Positions 44,640-52,604 of a DNA stretch of 64,000 nt are shown piece by piece (position 1 is the first letter of the stretch; the number at the start of each line of letters is the position of its first letter). The translations under genes were made by a program, and so were the position numbers. The notes below the pieces were generated by a model, which made no database searches, was not told where the DNA came from, and saw nothing but the letters and a program-made list of their open reading frames with translations. Source of the DNA: Brevundimonas subvibrioides (lineage in GTDB: Bacteria; Pseudomonadota; Alphaproteobacteria; Caulobacterales; Caulobacteraceae); the NCBI RefSeq assembly GCF_002280785.1, contig NZ_NCEQ01000007.1, forward strand, positions 248,001 through 312,000, given 5' to 3'.

Positions 44640-44908
44640 GGACTTAAGATTCGAAATCAACCGAACCGCATTACGCGGCGAGGCGGACTTCTCCAGCGAA
44701 GTTATCGTTCGCAGTTAGAAAATGGCCCGATACGGTGGGCCAGGACGGGCAAAAGCAGTCTTCTTTACACGTCCGTCGATGCTAGTCGGCCCCATACTGT
44801 CCCGCCGATAACGCGGAGGAAGAGATGGTGGAGCCGCCGGGAATCGCACCCGGGTCCGGTCCGCTTATTACAAGCGCGTTTATCGCCATATCCGGAGCAA
44901 GCCCCGGC
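44640..44908 (-). ncRNA. ssrA: Two-piece (permuted) tmRNA
   Basis: Rescues stalled ribosomes by trans-translation. In transcript order, the acceptor piece ends at 44826 with a T-arm (CCGGGTGCGATTCCCGG) and CGGCTCCACCA. A spacer removed on processing follows. The coding piece begins at 44793 with GGGGCCGAC, which pairs with the acceptor 3' strand and gives the G-U pair at position 3 that alanyl-tRNA synthetase needs. The tag frame 44712-44671 reads ANDNFAGEVRLAA then TAA, the stop sitting in a CCGC/GCGG loop. The exact 3' end of the coding piece is estimated. Confidence 0.88.
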
Positions 44909-44914
44909 AAGACC

Positions 44915-44943
44915 AATATAGGGGCCCTGCGGGTGAATGCCAA
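44915..44943 (-). promoter_or_regulatory. Predicted ssrA promoter
   Basis: On the minus strand TTGGCA (44943-44938), a 17-base spacer and TATATT (44920-44915) are a strong promoter. The expected start is near 44908, just before the acceptor piece. Bases 44944-45115 hold no gene that I can support. Confidence 0.65.
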
Positions 44944-45115
44944 GTTCCCCCTTCCGCTCACCCAGGCCCCCGGGTCCGGCATCGCCGGCCCGAGGATGAA
45001 TCAGGGGTCGGGGTCCAGGAGACGCGTACAGCCGCCGGCCGCCTGTCCAAATCCCGACCACCGTCTGGACCCCGACCATGGCCGCGGTGCACGGTGGGGC
45101 GGAGGGGGATCGACC

Positions 45116-46810
45116 ATGGACGCGGACGGCAGGCTGGAGATCGCGGCGGGGTTCGCCACGGCGCTGGGGCCGCGCAAGGACAACCAGGATTTCGGCGCGG
45201 TCCACCTCGGCACGCCGTCGGAACAGGCCCTGCACGGCATGCTGGCCATCGTCGCCGACGGGGTCAGCGGGTCCAGGGCGGGGCGGGTCGCGTCGGAGCT
45301 GGCGGGGCGGACCTTTATCGACGGCTATCTGGACCAGAGCCCGCTGAAGGGCATCGCTGCGGCCGGGGTGGCGGCCCTGTCGGGCTATAACCGCTGGCTC
45401 CACGCCAAGGGCCGGTCGGATCCGGAGATGGCCGGAGCGGCGACGACCTTCACCGCCCTGGTCATGCGCGGGCGCGAGGCGACGGTCCTGCATGTGGGCG
45501 ACAGCCGGGCCTGGCATTTCCGCGACGGCGTCCTGACCCGGCTGACCGAGGACCATGTGCTGGCCCAGCCCGGCCTGAGCCATGTCCTGTACCGCGCCAT
45601 CGGCATCGAGCCGGACCTGAGGCTCGATGCGCGGGCGGTGACGCTCAAGGCGCACGACCGGCTGTTGCTGACCACCGACGGCGTCCACGGCGCCGTGTCG
45701 GACGAGGACCTGACGCAACTGATGGCCCGGCGCGCCTCGCCCGAGGCCGACGCCCAGGCCATCGTCGACAAGGCCGGCGTTGAGGAGACGCGCGACAACG
45801 CCACCGCCATCGTCATCGACGTCATCCGCATCGGGGCCGTCGATCAGGACGCCATCGGCGCCGAGGCCGCCGGTCTGGCCATCCTGCCGTCGCCGAACGT
45901 CGGCGACAACATCGACCGGTTCCGGCTGGAGCGGCTGTTGTCGGACGGGAAATACACCCGGGTCTTCGTGGCGAAGGACGAGGAGGGCGGGGGCCCGGTG
46001 GTGCTGAAATTCCCCAGGCCCGCCCTGCTGTCAGAGAGCGGCGCACGCGGCGCCTTCCTGCGCGAGAGCTTCATCGGCCGGCGCATCGACAGCCCGTTCG
46101 TCGGCAAGACCCTGACCCTCGACGCCGGGCGCCAGAGCCGGCTCTACATCGCCCAGCCCCTCTATGTCGGCCGCACCCTGCACGCGAGGATCGCCGAAGA
46201 ACCGTTTGATATCCCGGAAGGCATCACCATCGCCATCCGTCTGTCGCGCGCGGTCGCGGCCCTGCATCGCCAGGGCATCACCCACCGCGACATCAAGCCG
46301 GACAATGTGCTTCTGGAGACGAACGGCGGCCTCAAGCTGATCGACCTGGGCGTCGCGCGCCTGCCGCGGATCGAGGAGTTCGCCGAGGCCGAGACGCCCG
46401 GCACCCCCGGCTACAAGGCGCCGGAGATGTTCGCCGGGAACAAGGGCGACGCCCTGACCGACCAGTATGCCCTGGGCGTGACCCTCTATCGCCTCTTCAC
46501 CGGCGACTATCCGAGCGGCCAGGACGAGGACTTCAACCGCATGCGGTTCGAAAAGCCGACCCGCCCGACCAGCCATCGCCCTGACATGCCCGCCTGGCTG
46601 GAGGCCGCCATCCTGCGGACCCTCGCCGTCGAGCCGGGCGACCGGTTCGCCGACGTCGAGGAACTGATCCACATCCTCGAAAGCGGCAGCGCCGCCGCCG
46701 TGCCGCCCAGCCGCGAACTGTCGCTGATGGAGCGGGAGCCGGTGCGCTTCTGGCAGGGGGTCAGCGCGGTGTTGCTGGTGCTGCTGCTGGCGTCGTTGAT
46801 GGCGGGGTAG
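45116..46810 (+). CDS. PP2C phosphatase-Ser/Thr kinase fusion, tail anchored
   Basis: A 564-residue protein with opposing activities. Residues about 1-240 form a PP2C phosphatase: GPRKDNQDF, VADGVSGSRAG, HVGDSRAW, TTDGVHGA and ETRDNATA hold the metal-binding Asp residues. Residues about 265-530 form a Hanks-type kinase: Lys in VVLKFPRP, catalytic HRDIKPDNVLL, the metal loop IDLGVAR (DLG for DFG) and GTPGYKAPEMF. One hydrophobic helix (about 542-562) ends the chain. The start at 45116 is chosen because upstream in-frame sequence crosses the tmRNA. The substrate is unknown. Confidence 0.9.
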   Translation: MDADGRLEIAAGFATALGPRKDNQDFGAVHLGTPSEQALHGMLAIVADGVSGSRAGRVASELAGRTFIDGYLDQSPLKGIAAAGVAALSGYNRWLHAKGRSDPEMAGAATTFTALVMRGREATVLHVGDSRAWHFRDGVLTRLTEDHVLAQPGLSHVLYRAIGIEPDLRLDARAVTLKAHDRLLLTTDGVHGAVSDEDLTQLMARRASPEADAQAIVDKAGVEETRDNATAIVIDVIRIGAVDQDAIGAEAAGLAILPSPNVGDNIDRFRLERLLSDGKYTRVFVAKDEEGGGPVVLKFPRPALLSESGARGAFLRESFIGRRIDSPFVGKTLTLDAGRQSRLYIAQPLYVGRTLHARIAEEPFDIPEGITIAIRLSRAVAALHRQGITHRDIKPDNVLLETNGGLKLIDLGVARLPRIEEFAEAETPGTPGYKAPEMFAGNKGDALTDQYALGVTLYRLFTGDYPSGQDEDFNRMRFEKPTRPTSHRPDMPAWLEAAILRTLAVEPGDRFADVEELIHILESGSAAAVPPSRELSLMEREPVRFWQGVSAVLLVLLLASLMAG

Positions 46811-46902
46811 GGGCGGGGTCCGCTTCCGAGCCATTCGAGACATTTGTGTCGAACGGGTCAAACCACCGCTCCTGACTCAGGACAGACATTCGCGCCTTCT
46901 GG

Positions 46903-48075
46903 TTAGCAGGCATTTCCAGGTCGGGCCGCTTTGACTTCAAAGCGATGACCGCGGCGGTCAGCATCATCGTTGGTCGTCATCCGCGAATTAGACACGATCA
47001 TCGCAGGATGATGCTCTTTCAAAGAGACCTCCGCAGGAAGCGCGAGTATCGAACAGACGTATCCGACGATGGCGCTTCCACCATAGGCGATCGCAGGAAT
47101 GGGGTAATCTCCAATGAAGGCGGCTGCGATGAGGGCCAGCCAGGTCGCGCCGAAGGTGGCGTGAGCCACAGCGCTATCGCGACTTCGCCGCAGGCCCAAG
47201 ATGGAAGGGAGCAGAAGGACGGCGACACCGACCCATACGGCCAGACCCGCGACCAAACTGGTCGAGGAAGCTGTACGGAACACCCCGTCCACGAACGACA
47301 GAGGCGGCAAGGCATCGGGGCGCACCGTTGTCACGATGAAGCAGGCCAATGCGATCGACAGCGCCAGCAGGGCCATGCGGTCACGCTTCATCAGGGCACT
47401 GACCCCGATTCCGGCAACCATCGCGCCGGCCATGGCGCGATCCGGTTGGAGCGCCAGGGCGACGGCGCCCAGAATGAGGCCCGCCGTCGTCAGCCTGTCG
47501 CGAGATCGCGCGAAGGCCACCAAAAGGAAGGGGAGGCCGATCAGGCTTGGTTGAACAACCACACCACCCAGCGACAACCATCGCCGAATGTCAGACGTCT
47601 CGGCGCCGAAGACCCCTGTCAGAAGAAGGATCAAGCCCACCGCGATCGCGAGGACGCCGACGAAAGGGGTCGTCACCGGATCAAGCCGACGGAAGGGCAG
47701 GATGATGATCAGCCCCGCGATCAGAGCCGTCAGATTGAGGATCAGATAGGGTGCGGGCGCGCCTGCCTCTGCGAGGAAGACGAGCCCCAAGCCCGTCGCC
47801 GCGATCGCGCACAACAGCGCGGCCTCACGGTATTTCCACGACGTTCGCCGGCTCATGAGGTCTTCAGGGTCGACTCCTGCCGACGTCAGGCCCGACAGCA
47901 GTGCGTGGCCCAGTGCTTCACGGACGACCCAGACCCCACAGCTCAAGGCGAAGGCCATGGCCGCGCCCGGCTTCGGGATGGAGGCCGTTTCCTGTGCCAT
48001 CGCCTCGCCCCAATCCCTCAGACCAGGGGGAAGCAGGCGGCAGATCACGCGGATGATCCGCTCAGCAACGGTCAT
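46903..48075 (-). CDS. Polytopic membrane protein cotranscribed with a PadR regulator
   Basis: A 390-residue protein. The N-terminal 80 residues include a soluble segment (RLLPPGLRDWGEAMAQE) and the first helix. About eight further hydrophobic helices lie between 88 and 350. The tail is polar. The first part resembles the regions found beside PadR regulators in permease-prefix proteins, but no ABC ATPase is nearby. The start overlaps the padR stop (ATGA). The function is not recognised. Bases 46811-46902, between it and the kinase, hold nothing evident. Confidence 0.7.
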   Translation of the reverse strand: MTVAERIIRVICRLLPPGLRDWGEAMAQETASIPKPGAAMAFALSCGVWVVREALGHALLSGLTSAGVDPEDLMSRRTSWKYREAALLCAIAATGLGLVFLAEAGAPAPYLILNLTALIAGLIIILPFRRLDPVTTPFVGVLAIAVGLILLLTGVFGAETSDIRRWLSLGGVVVQPSLIGLPFLLVAFARSRDRLTTAGLILGAVALALQPDRAMAGAMVAGIGVSALMKRDRMALLALSIALACFIVTTVRPDALPPLSFVDGVFRTASSTSLVAGLAVWVGVAVLLLPSILGLRRSRDSAVAHATFGATWLALIAAAFIGDYPIPAIAYGGSAIVGYVCSILALPAEVSLKEHHPAMIVSNSRMTTNDDADRRGHRFEVKAARPGNAC

Positions 48076-48374
48076 GCGGGTCGTTCGATCGGCATCGACC
48101 TTTCAGAAACAAGCGGGGGGTTATCCAACGCGAGACGGCGCCCCGTCGCCGTGAGCCGATACACATGCCTCGGTGGGCGTCCGGGTTCCGGCGGCAACCA
48201 CTTCGCCTCAAGATGCTCCTGCTGCTCAAGGCGGATCAAGAGAGGGTAGAGGGTTCCGGACTTCACCCCGGCCCGGCGGCAAAGGTCATAGCCATGGGAC
48301 CATCCTGGCCCGGCCTCGGCGAGGAGCGACAGAACGGAACGGGCAGCGGTGGATAAGGAACGAGAGCGGTTCAT
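48072..48374 (-). CDS. PadR-family transcriptional regulator
   Basis: A 100-residue winged-helix protein. SHGYDLCRRAGVKSGTLYPLL and LEQQEHLEAKWLPPEPGRPP with HVYRLTATGRR are the PadR signature (helix 3 SGTLYPLL, wing RPPRHVYRLT). It is first of two genes with the membrane protein. Its own promoter carries a palindrome shared with the divergent hydrolase promoter, so autoregulation and control of both sides is inferred. Confidence 0.9.
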   Translation of the reverse strand: MNRSRSLSTAARSVLSLLAEAGPGWSHGYDLCRRAGVKSGTLYPLLIRLEQQEHLEAKWLPPEPGRPPRHVYRLTATGRRLALDNPPLVSERSMPIERPA

Positions 48375-48382
48375 CCCTGCAA

Positions 48383-48395
48383 TTCTACATAGATC
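48383..48395. promoter_or_regulatory. Probable PadR operator 1
   Basis: TTCTACATAGATC contains the palindrome TCTA-CA-TAGA. On the minus strand it overlaps the -10 region of the padR promoter (TTGACC at 48407-48402). It lies 9 bases upstream of the padR ATG. Confidence 0.5.
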
Positions 48396-48493
48396 GATTA
48401 GCGGTCAAGCGGAGAGCGGTGGCGAATGTCCGATCACGGCCCGCTGTCCAGTGGCTATTCGTTGTGACCCTCCGGAGTCCCAAAGACAGGGCA

Positions 48494-48522
48494 TTGACTC
48501 CAAATCTACTTAGATAGATTTA
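48494..48522 (+). promoter_or_regulatory. Hydrolase promoter with PadR operator 2 in the spacer
   Basis: TTGACT (48494-48499) is followed 17 bases later by GATTTA (48517-48522). The spacer holds ATCTA-CT-TAGAT (48504-48515), the same palindrome as operator 1. A repressor bound here would block RNA polymerase. Confidence 0.5.
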
Positions 48523-48624
48523 TGGTGGAGTCGCTTCACCTGGAGGCTGCTCTTTCGTTTGAGGCAGTCGGGCTGGCGACAAGAAGCCCGCACGCTTGCC
48601 CCTAGACTTCGAGAGAGCCGAAAA

Positions 48625-49530
48625 ATGCCCGCACGCGTTCTGAGCATCCTGCGCCGGCCCGTGGTGTGGGGTGTCGTCGCGCTTGTTGTGGTCTTGCTGC
48701 TCCACAACGCCTGGTCACGGCTGACCCGACCGTGGGGCGCCCAGGCCGTTGATTTCCGACCCGCAGCGGAGACCTGCGGCGCCTCCGGTGCGCTTCGCTA
48801 CTGCATCTACCGGGCCGCCCAGGGGACAAATGGAGACGTTCTCTATCACTTGCACGGGCGCAGTCTGGATGAGCGAATATGGAACGATGATACCTACCTG
48901 ACGGGGATGCTGCAGGCCCAATGGCAAGGCCGTGGAGCACTGCCGCCCACTGTAGTGACCCTTTCGTATGGATCGACGTGGCTTCTGGCGCCCCGGGGGC
49001 AGCGTCCCGAAAGCGGCCTGCTGGAGGACCTGATGGCCCGCCTGCCCGACATCGAGGCCAGGACCGGCGCGCCCCGTCGCCGGCTCCTGATGGGCGAGTC
49101 CATGGGCGGCCTGAATGTCTTGATCGCAGGCCTGTCCGAACCCCGAACGTTCAACAAGATCGCGGCCCTTTGCCCGGGGGTCTACGTCGACTCGCCCTTC
49201 GATCCGCTGACGACCATGAGGGCGGCAATCGAACGTACGGGGGCCAACCCCAAGATGGCCTTCGGCATTTGGCTGCTCGTACGGACGTACATCGCCGACG
49301 AAGCCGAATGGCGCCGCATCTCCCCTCTGTCGCTCATCGAGCGGGCCGGACCGGACACCCCAGCGCTTTACATATCGAACGGGCTCTACGACGCCTATGG
49401 CAACTACGAAGGAACCCGGCTTTTGGCCGAACGAGCGGTCGAGCGCGGCGTGCGCACCGAGTGGCGGCCCCTCTACGGAGGGCACTGCGCGACAGACATC
49501 GCTTCGCTGGCCAGTTTCCTGGTCGACTGA
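48625..49530 (+). CDS. Alpha/beta-hydrolase (esterase-like), membrane anchored
   Basis: About 301 residues from ATG 48625. One N-terminal helix (about 11-27: VVWGVVALVVVLLLHNAW, in part) anchors a periplasmic hydrolase. The nucleophile elbow is GESMGG, with HLHGR as a likely oxyanion segment, and the C-terminal acid/His are in SNGLYDAYGN and GGHCATD. The fold is close to the esterase D/PHB-depolymerase group. Its promoter carries a PadR operator. The substrate is unknown. Confidence 0.8.
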   Translation: MPARVLSILRRPVVWGVVALVVVLLLHNAWSRLTRPWGAQAVDFRPAAETCGASGALRYCIYRAAQGTNGDVLYHLHGRSLDERIWNDDTYLTGMLQAQWQGRGALPPTVVTLSYGSTWLLAPRGQRPESGLLEDLMARLPDIEARTGAPRRRLLMGESMGGLNVLIAGLSEPRTFNKIAALCPGVYVDSPFDPLTTMRAAIERTGANPKMAFGIWLLVRTYIADEAEWRRISPLSLIERAGPDTPALYISNGLYDAYGNYEGTRLLAERAVERGVRTEWRPLYGGHCATDIASLASFLVD

Positions 49531-49576
49531 CTAATCCCTGGCCCGCAAATCCTTTTCATCCAGCTGGAAGCACCAA

Positions 49577-50626
49577 ATGGCACGGCGCCCGAGCACTCTA
49601 CCTGCCCTTCTGCTGGCGCTTGTGTTCGGCTTGGCCGCCTGTGGGCAGGTGGACGAGGCAGCCAGTACGGCCGCCGATCTGGAAACGACCACCGATATCG
49701 AAGGCCCGACAGAGCGGGTCGAGGTTCCCAAGGTCGAGCGCGAGGGTGTCTGGCAACCGACCCCCGGCGGCACGCAGGTGCGGCTCTGGCCCGCAGATGT
49801 CCCACTCCTGAAACCCGACACTGGCGATCAACCCGAGGCCACGGGCAACGGCTCGCCGACGGTCGGCGGCCGCATGTGGCACTGGGCCAGCTACGTCACC
49901 CGGCCGACCATGACGATCTATCGACCGAAGGGGCACAATACAGGCGCCGCGATGCTGGTCTTGCCCGGCGGCGGCTTCTACGCGGTGGCGACGGACCTCG
50001 AGGGCACCGAAATCTGCGATTGGGTCGTCCAGCAGGGCATGACCTGCGTCATGCTGAAGTACCGGACGCCACAGGTATGGCCGCGGGAGAACGGCCGGCA
50101 ACGGCGTCCAGACGTCCTGCTGGGTCTCGAAGACGCCCAGCGCGCGATGGGATTGCTGCGCGAACAGGCCGGCGCCAATGGCATCGATCCGCACAAGATC
50201 GGAGTCATCGGGTTTTCCGCCGGGGCTTATCTCGTGACGAACATGAGCAATACCGACGAGCGGACCTATCCGCCGACCGACGCGGCCGATCGCCAGTCCC
50301 CGCGGCCGGATTTCGCGATCGTCGCCTATACGGCCCGCGTCCTGGACACGAGCAAGGGACGCAACGAACTCGAACTGGCCCCCTCGGTGACGATCAGCCC
50401 GAACGCACCGCCGACGCTGATCATCCACGCGATGAACGATCCTGTCGACGATGTGCGCGAGCCCATGGCCTATGCGCTGGCGCTGAACGACGCCGGGGTT
50501 CCGGTCGATATGCGTCTCTATGCGAAGGGTGGCCACGCTTTCGGAATGCGGCCGACGACAGACCCGATCACGAGGGAGTGGCCGGGCCAGGTCGAGAGTT
50601 GGCTGCGCAGTATCGGGATGTTGTGA
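49577..50626 (+). CDS. Lipoprotein alpha/beta-hydrolase, acetyl-esterase-like
   Basis: A 349-residue lipoprotein: signal peptide with LAAC lipobox (Cys about 22), a Thr/Glu-rich linker, then a hydrolase with the PGGGFYAVATDLEG oxyanion block, GFSAGAYLV nucleophile, MNDPVDD acid and GGHAFGMRP histidine. It resembles carbohydrate acetyl-esterases (BD-FAE group) by its HGG-like/PGGGF motif. It follows the anchored esterase by 46 bp on the same strand, so the two probably act on the same external substrate. Confidence 0.85.
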   Translation: MARRPSTLPALLLALVFGLAACGQVDEAASTAADLETTTDIEGPTERVEVPKVEREGVWQPTPGGTQVRLWPADVPLLKPDTGDQPEATGNGSPTVGGRMWHWASYVTRPTMTIYRPKGHNTGAAMLVLPGGGFYAVATDLEGTEICDWVVQQGMTCVMLKYRTPQVWPRENGRQRRPDVLLGLEDAQRAMGLLREQAGANGIDPHKIGVIGFSAGAYLVTNMSNTDERTYPPTDAADRQSPRPDFAIVAYTARVLDTSKGRNELELAPSVTISPNAPPTLIIHAMNDPVDDVREPMAYALALNDAGVPVDMRLYAKGGHAFGMRPTTDPITREWPGQVESWLRSIGML

Positions 50627-51000
50627 CTACAGAAGCCCAAAGGCTGGGCTCGACTTCCAGGCAAGCTGGCCGTCGATGCCACGGACCAGACAGCGTCCCG
50701 ACACGACCGTGCTACCGGTCCAGCTTGGAGATCTGGCAGTTTTCCCAGCGACTGGGTTCGCATGCTCCCGACCGCTGTTGGTGGGCTCCACGTTCAATCC
50801 AGGCCAGGCTTTGGCGCCGTCTGCGGGTCGGGACCGGCGCGAAAACTCTGCCTGAGAGGGGGCTCGGTGCTGTTTGCGCGAATGTCGCATTCTGGATGAT
50901 GAGTGAATGTCGCCTTCTGGCTCATTTCGGAACTTGATGGGTTCGACAACGGACGTCCGCTAACAACCCGTAGCGGACGTTGGGTTCGTCTGATGTCAGC
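50627..51000. other. Gene-free stretch with short repeats and a hairpin
   Basis: No gene is supported. GAATGTCGCATTCTGG near 50880 recurs as GAATGTCGCCTTCTGG 27 bases later. A perfect 10-bp hairpin ACGTCCGCTA/TAGCGGACGT lies at 50953-50980. The latter resembles a degenerate GC-rich intergenic dyad seen in many alphaproteobacteria. Confidence 0.6.
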
Positions 51001-51190
51001 CTGGACCCTTGCCCTGTCCGGGCACGGGTTGCTGAACCAGGTCAGCTGGCGTTTGGCGTAGTTGCGGGCGGCCTGCTGCAGGGCGGCCACCGCATCGGCG
51101 CGGGACGTCGTACCGCCTGTCAGCCCGACAGCGACCGGCCGGTGGACCGGGCCACAGCAAAGGCGCGGGACAGGCGCTTCGCAGCCAGAA
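51001..51190 (-). pseudogene. miaA gene fragment
   Basis: Bases 51024-51110 match the 3' end of the intact miaA (52629-52716) almost base for base, including the stretch CTGAACCAGGTCAGCTGGCG. Bases 51119-51180 then match a more internal part of miaA (52943-53003). About 225 bp of miaA are missing between them. The copy has substitutions and no open frame. It is a decayed partial miaA 1.6 kb from the functional gene. Confidence 0.8.
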
Positions 51191-51192
51191 AA

Positions 51193-51828
51193 CTAGCCGG
51201 CAGGGACGATCGAAACCAGCTCGATGTTCACGTCGTCCACATACTGCAGGGTCACGGTCCGGCCGTTGGCGCCGGCCATCCCCGGCTCGATGAAGGCGTC
51301 GAAGGACACTGCGGTTCCGTCGCTCGCCGTGACGGTCAGGGACGAGGGCAGGTCGCCGCTCTCGCCCTCGGCGCCGCTCAGCACGCCTTCGATCGTCCGG
51401 GTCCCGGCCACCGGACCCGGCCCGCCCTCGACGGGCAGAAGCACCGAGGCCCCGTTGACCCGGATGTCCGTCATCTGGGTCGCGGCGGTGACCGAATAGC
51501 GGACCGTGACGGCCTGGCCGACCATGGGCTGGATCGCGGCCGGATCCACCGGTCCGCCTGCGTCCGGGTCGAGTGTGAGAAGCTGCAGATTGGCCTCATC
51601 GCCGGCCGCCCCTCCGGCCGCACCGACCTCCATGGCATACATCGGAAAGCCGGCGTCCTCGAAGCCATGCAGGACGCCGGTCACCGTATGGGTTCCGACC
51701 GTCCGGGGTGCAGAGAAGCCGGCCGTGGCCGACGCCGCGGCGGGCGCCGTCTGCGCTTCCCCGGCCGGGGCCTGACAGGCCGCCAGCACAAGGGCCGCCA
51801 GCCCGATGATGAAAAGTCTGTCCCGCAT
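51193..51828 (-). CDS. Hypothetical lipoprotein with repeated beta segments
   Basis: A 211-residue lipoprotein: lipobox LAAC (Cys about 18), an Ala-rich linker, then two similar beta-rich halves (TVTGVLHGFEDAG and TIEGVLSGAEGESG begin each). It ends DVNIELVSIVPAG. The internal repeat suggests a duplicated OB/beta-sandwich domain. The function is unknown. It lies between the miaA relic and a second lipoprotein on the same strand. Confidence 0.7.
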   Translation of the reverse strand: MRDRLFIIGLAALVLAACQAPAGEAQTAPAAASATAGFSAPRTVGTHTVTGVLHGFEDAGFPMYAMEVGAAGGAAGDEANLQLLTLDPDAGGPVDPAAIQPMVGQAVTVRYSVTAATQMTDIRVNGASVLLPVEGGPGPVAGTRTIEGVLSGAEGESGDLPSSLTVTASDGTAVSFDAFIEPGMAGANGRTVTLQYVDDVNIELVSIVPAG

Positions 51829-51941
51829 GCCCGGTCCGTCCCTGCTGACTCTCTTACGGTGACGCTAGTCGAGCCTCATCAAGGCTGCAATCACAGGCCG
51901 CGCCCCGGTGTGGCCCTCCGGGCGGATCATCCGGGACGGCT

Positions 51942-52409
51942 TCAGACCGTCTCCGGTGAGAGACCATAGGTCTTGCCGTCATAGGCGATCACGCCGCTGT
52001 AGGCGCCGTCGGTCAGGCGGAAATCGCCGAACACGGAACCCTCGGCCCCGATCAGCCGGATGCCGCCGCCTTCCAGTTCTTCCCAGCCCGTCAGGACGGC
52101 GAGGAAAGGATAGGCCTCCTCGCAGGGAACCTCGCCGGCCACACCGGCGGTCACCAGGGCCGTGCCGAGGGTCACGCCGAAGACGCCCGGAGCCCCCTCG
52201 ATGGCCCGCCCGTCGAGCACGAGGCTGCAGGACGCCGCCGTCAGATTGTCGCCGAAGAAGGTATAGGCGCCCGCCAGGGCCGGTGCGCCCGTCGCCGGTG
52301 CGGAAGCCTCTGCGGTCGTTGCGGGAGCGGCAGCGTCCGGGGCAGGGGCAGTCGCCTCTTGAGAGCAGGCCGCCACCAGCAAGGCCGCGCCGAGGATCAG
52401 GGTCCGCAT
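51942..52409 (-). CDS. Lipoprotein with an AprI/Inh-like barrel domain
   Basis: A 155-residue lipoprotein: lipobox VAAC (Cys about 15), an Ala/Pro linker to about 48, then a domain with the Inh pattern. In that pattern AGAYTFFGD starts the barrel, CSLVLDG and VPCEEAYPF hold a Cys pair, LTGWEELEGGGIRLIGAEGS is the Trp/Gly block (quoted in part: LTGWEELEGGG), and YSGVIAYDGKTYGLSP ends it. Inh proteins inhibit secreted metalloproteases such as serralysin. Assignment is by pattern only. Confidence 0.65.
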   Translation of the reverse strand: MRTLILGAALLVAACSQEATAPAPDAAAPATTAEASAPATGAPALAGAYTFFGDNLTAASCSLVLDGRAIEGAPGVFGVTLGTALVTAGVAGEVPCEEAYPFLAVLTGWEELEGGGIRLIGAEGSVFGDFRLTDGAYSGVIAYDGKTYGLSPETV

Positions 52410-52604
52410 CCGTCACATCCCTTTCGAGACCCACAGCGGGTTCAACGTCAGCCTAGCCGAGCGCCGTGGGCGGGCAATGCGAAAACGCTGTTATCCCCAG
52501 CGTCGATCCGCGTGCCGACCAGGCGGGGCGGCGGGTTCAGGCCGTCACTGCCCCGCGCGCGGAATGCCGGGAGGGCGGGCGGCCACTCTGTCCGTGATGG
52601 CCAC

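Noticed and set aside
44825..45115. Upstream extension of the PP2C-kinase frame
   Set aside because: It runs through the tmRNA acceptor piece and promoter; the family begins at 45116.
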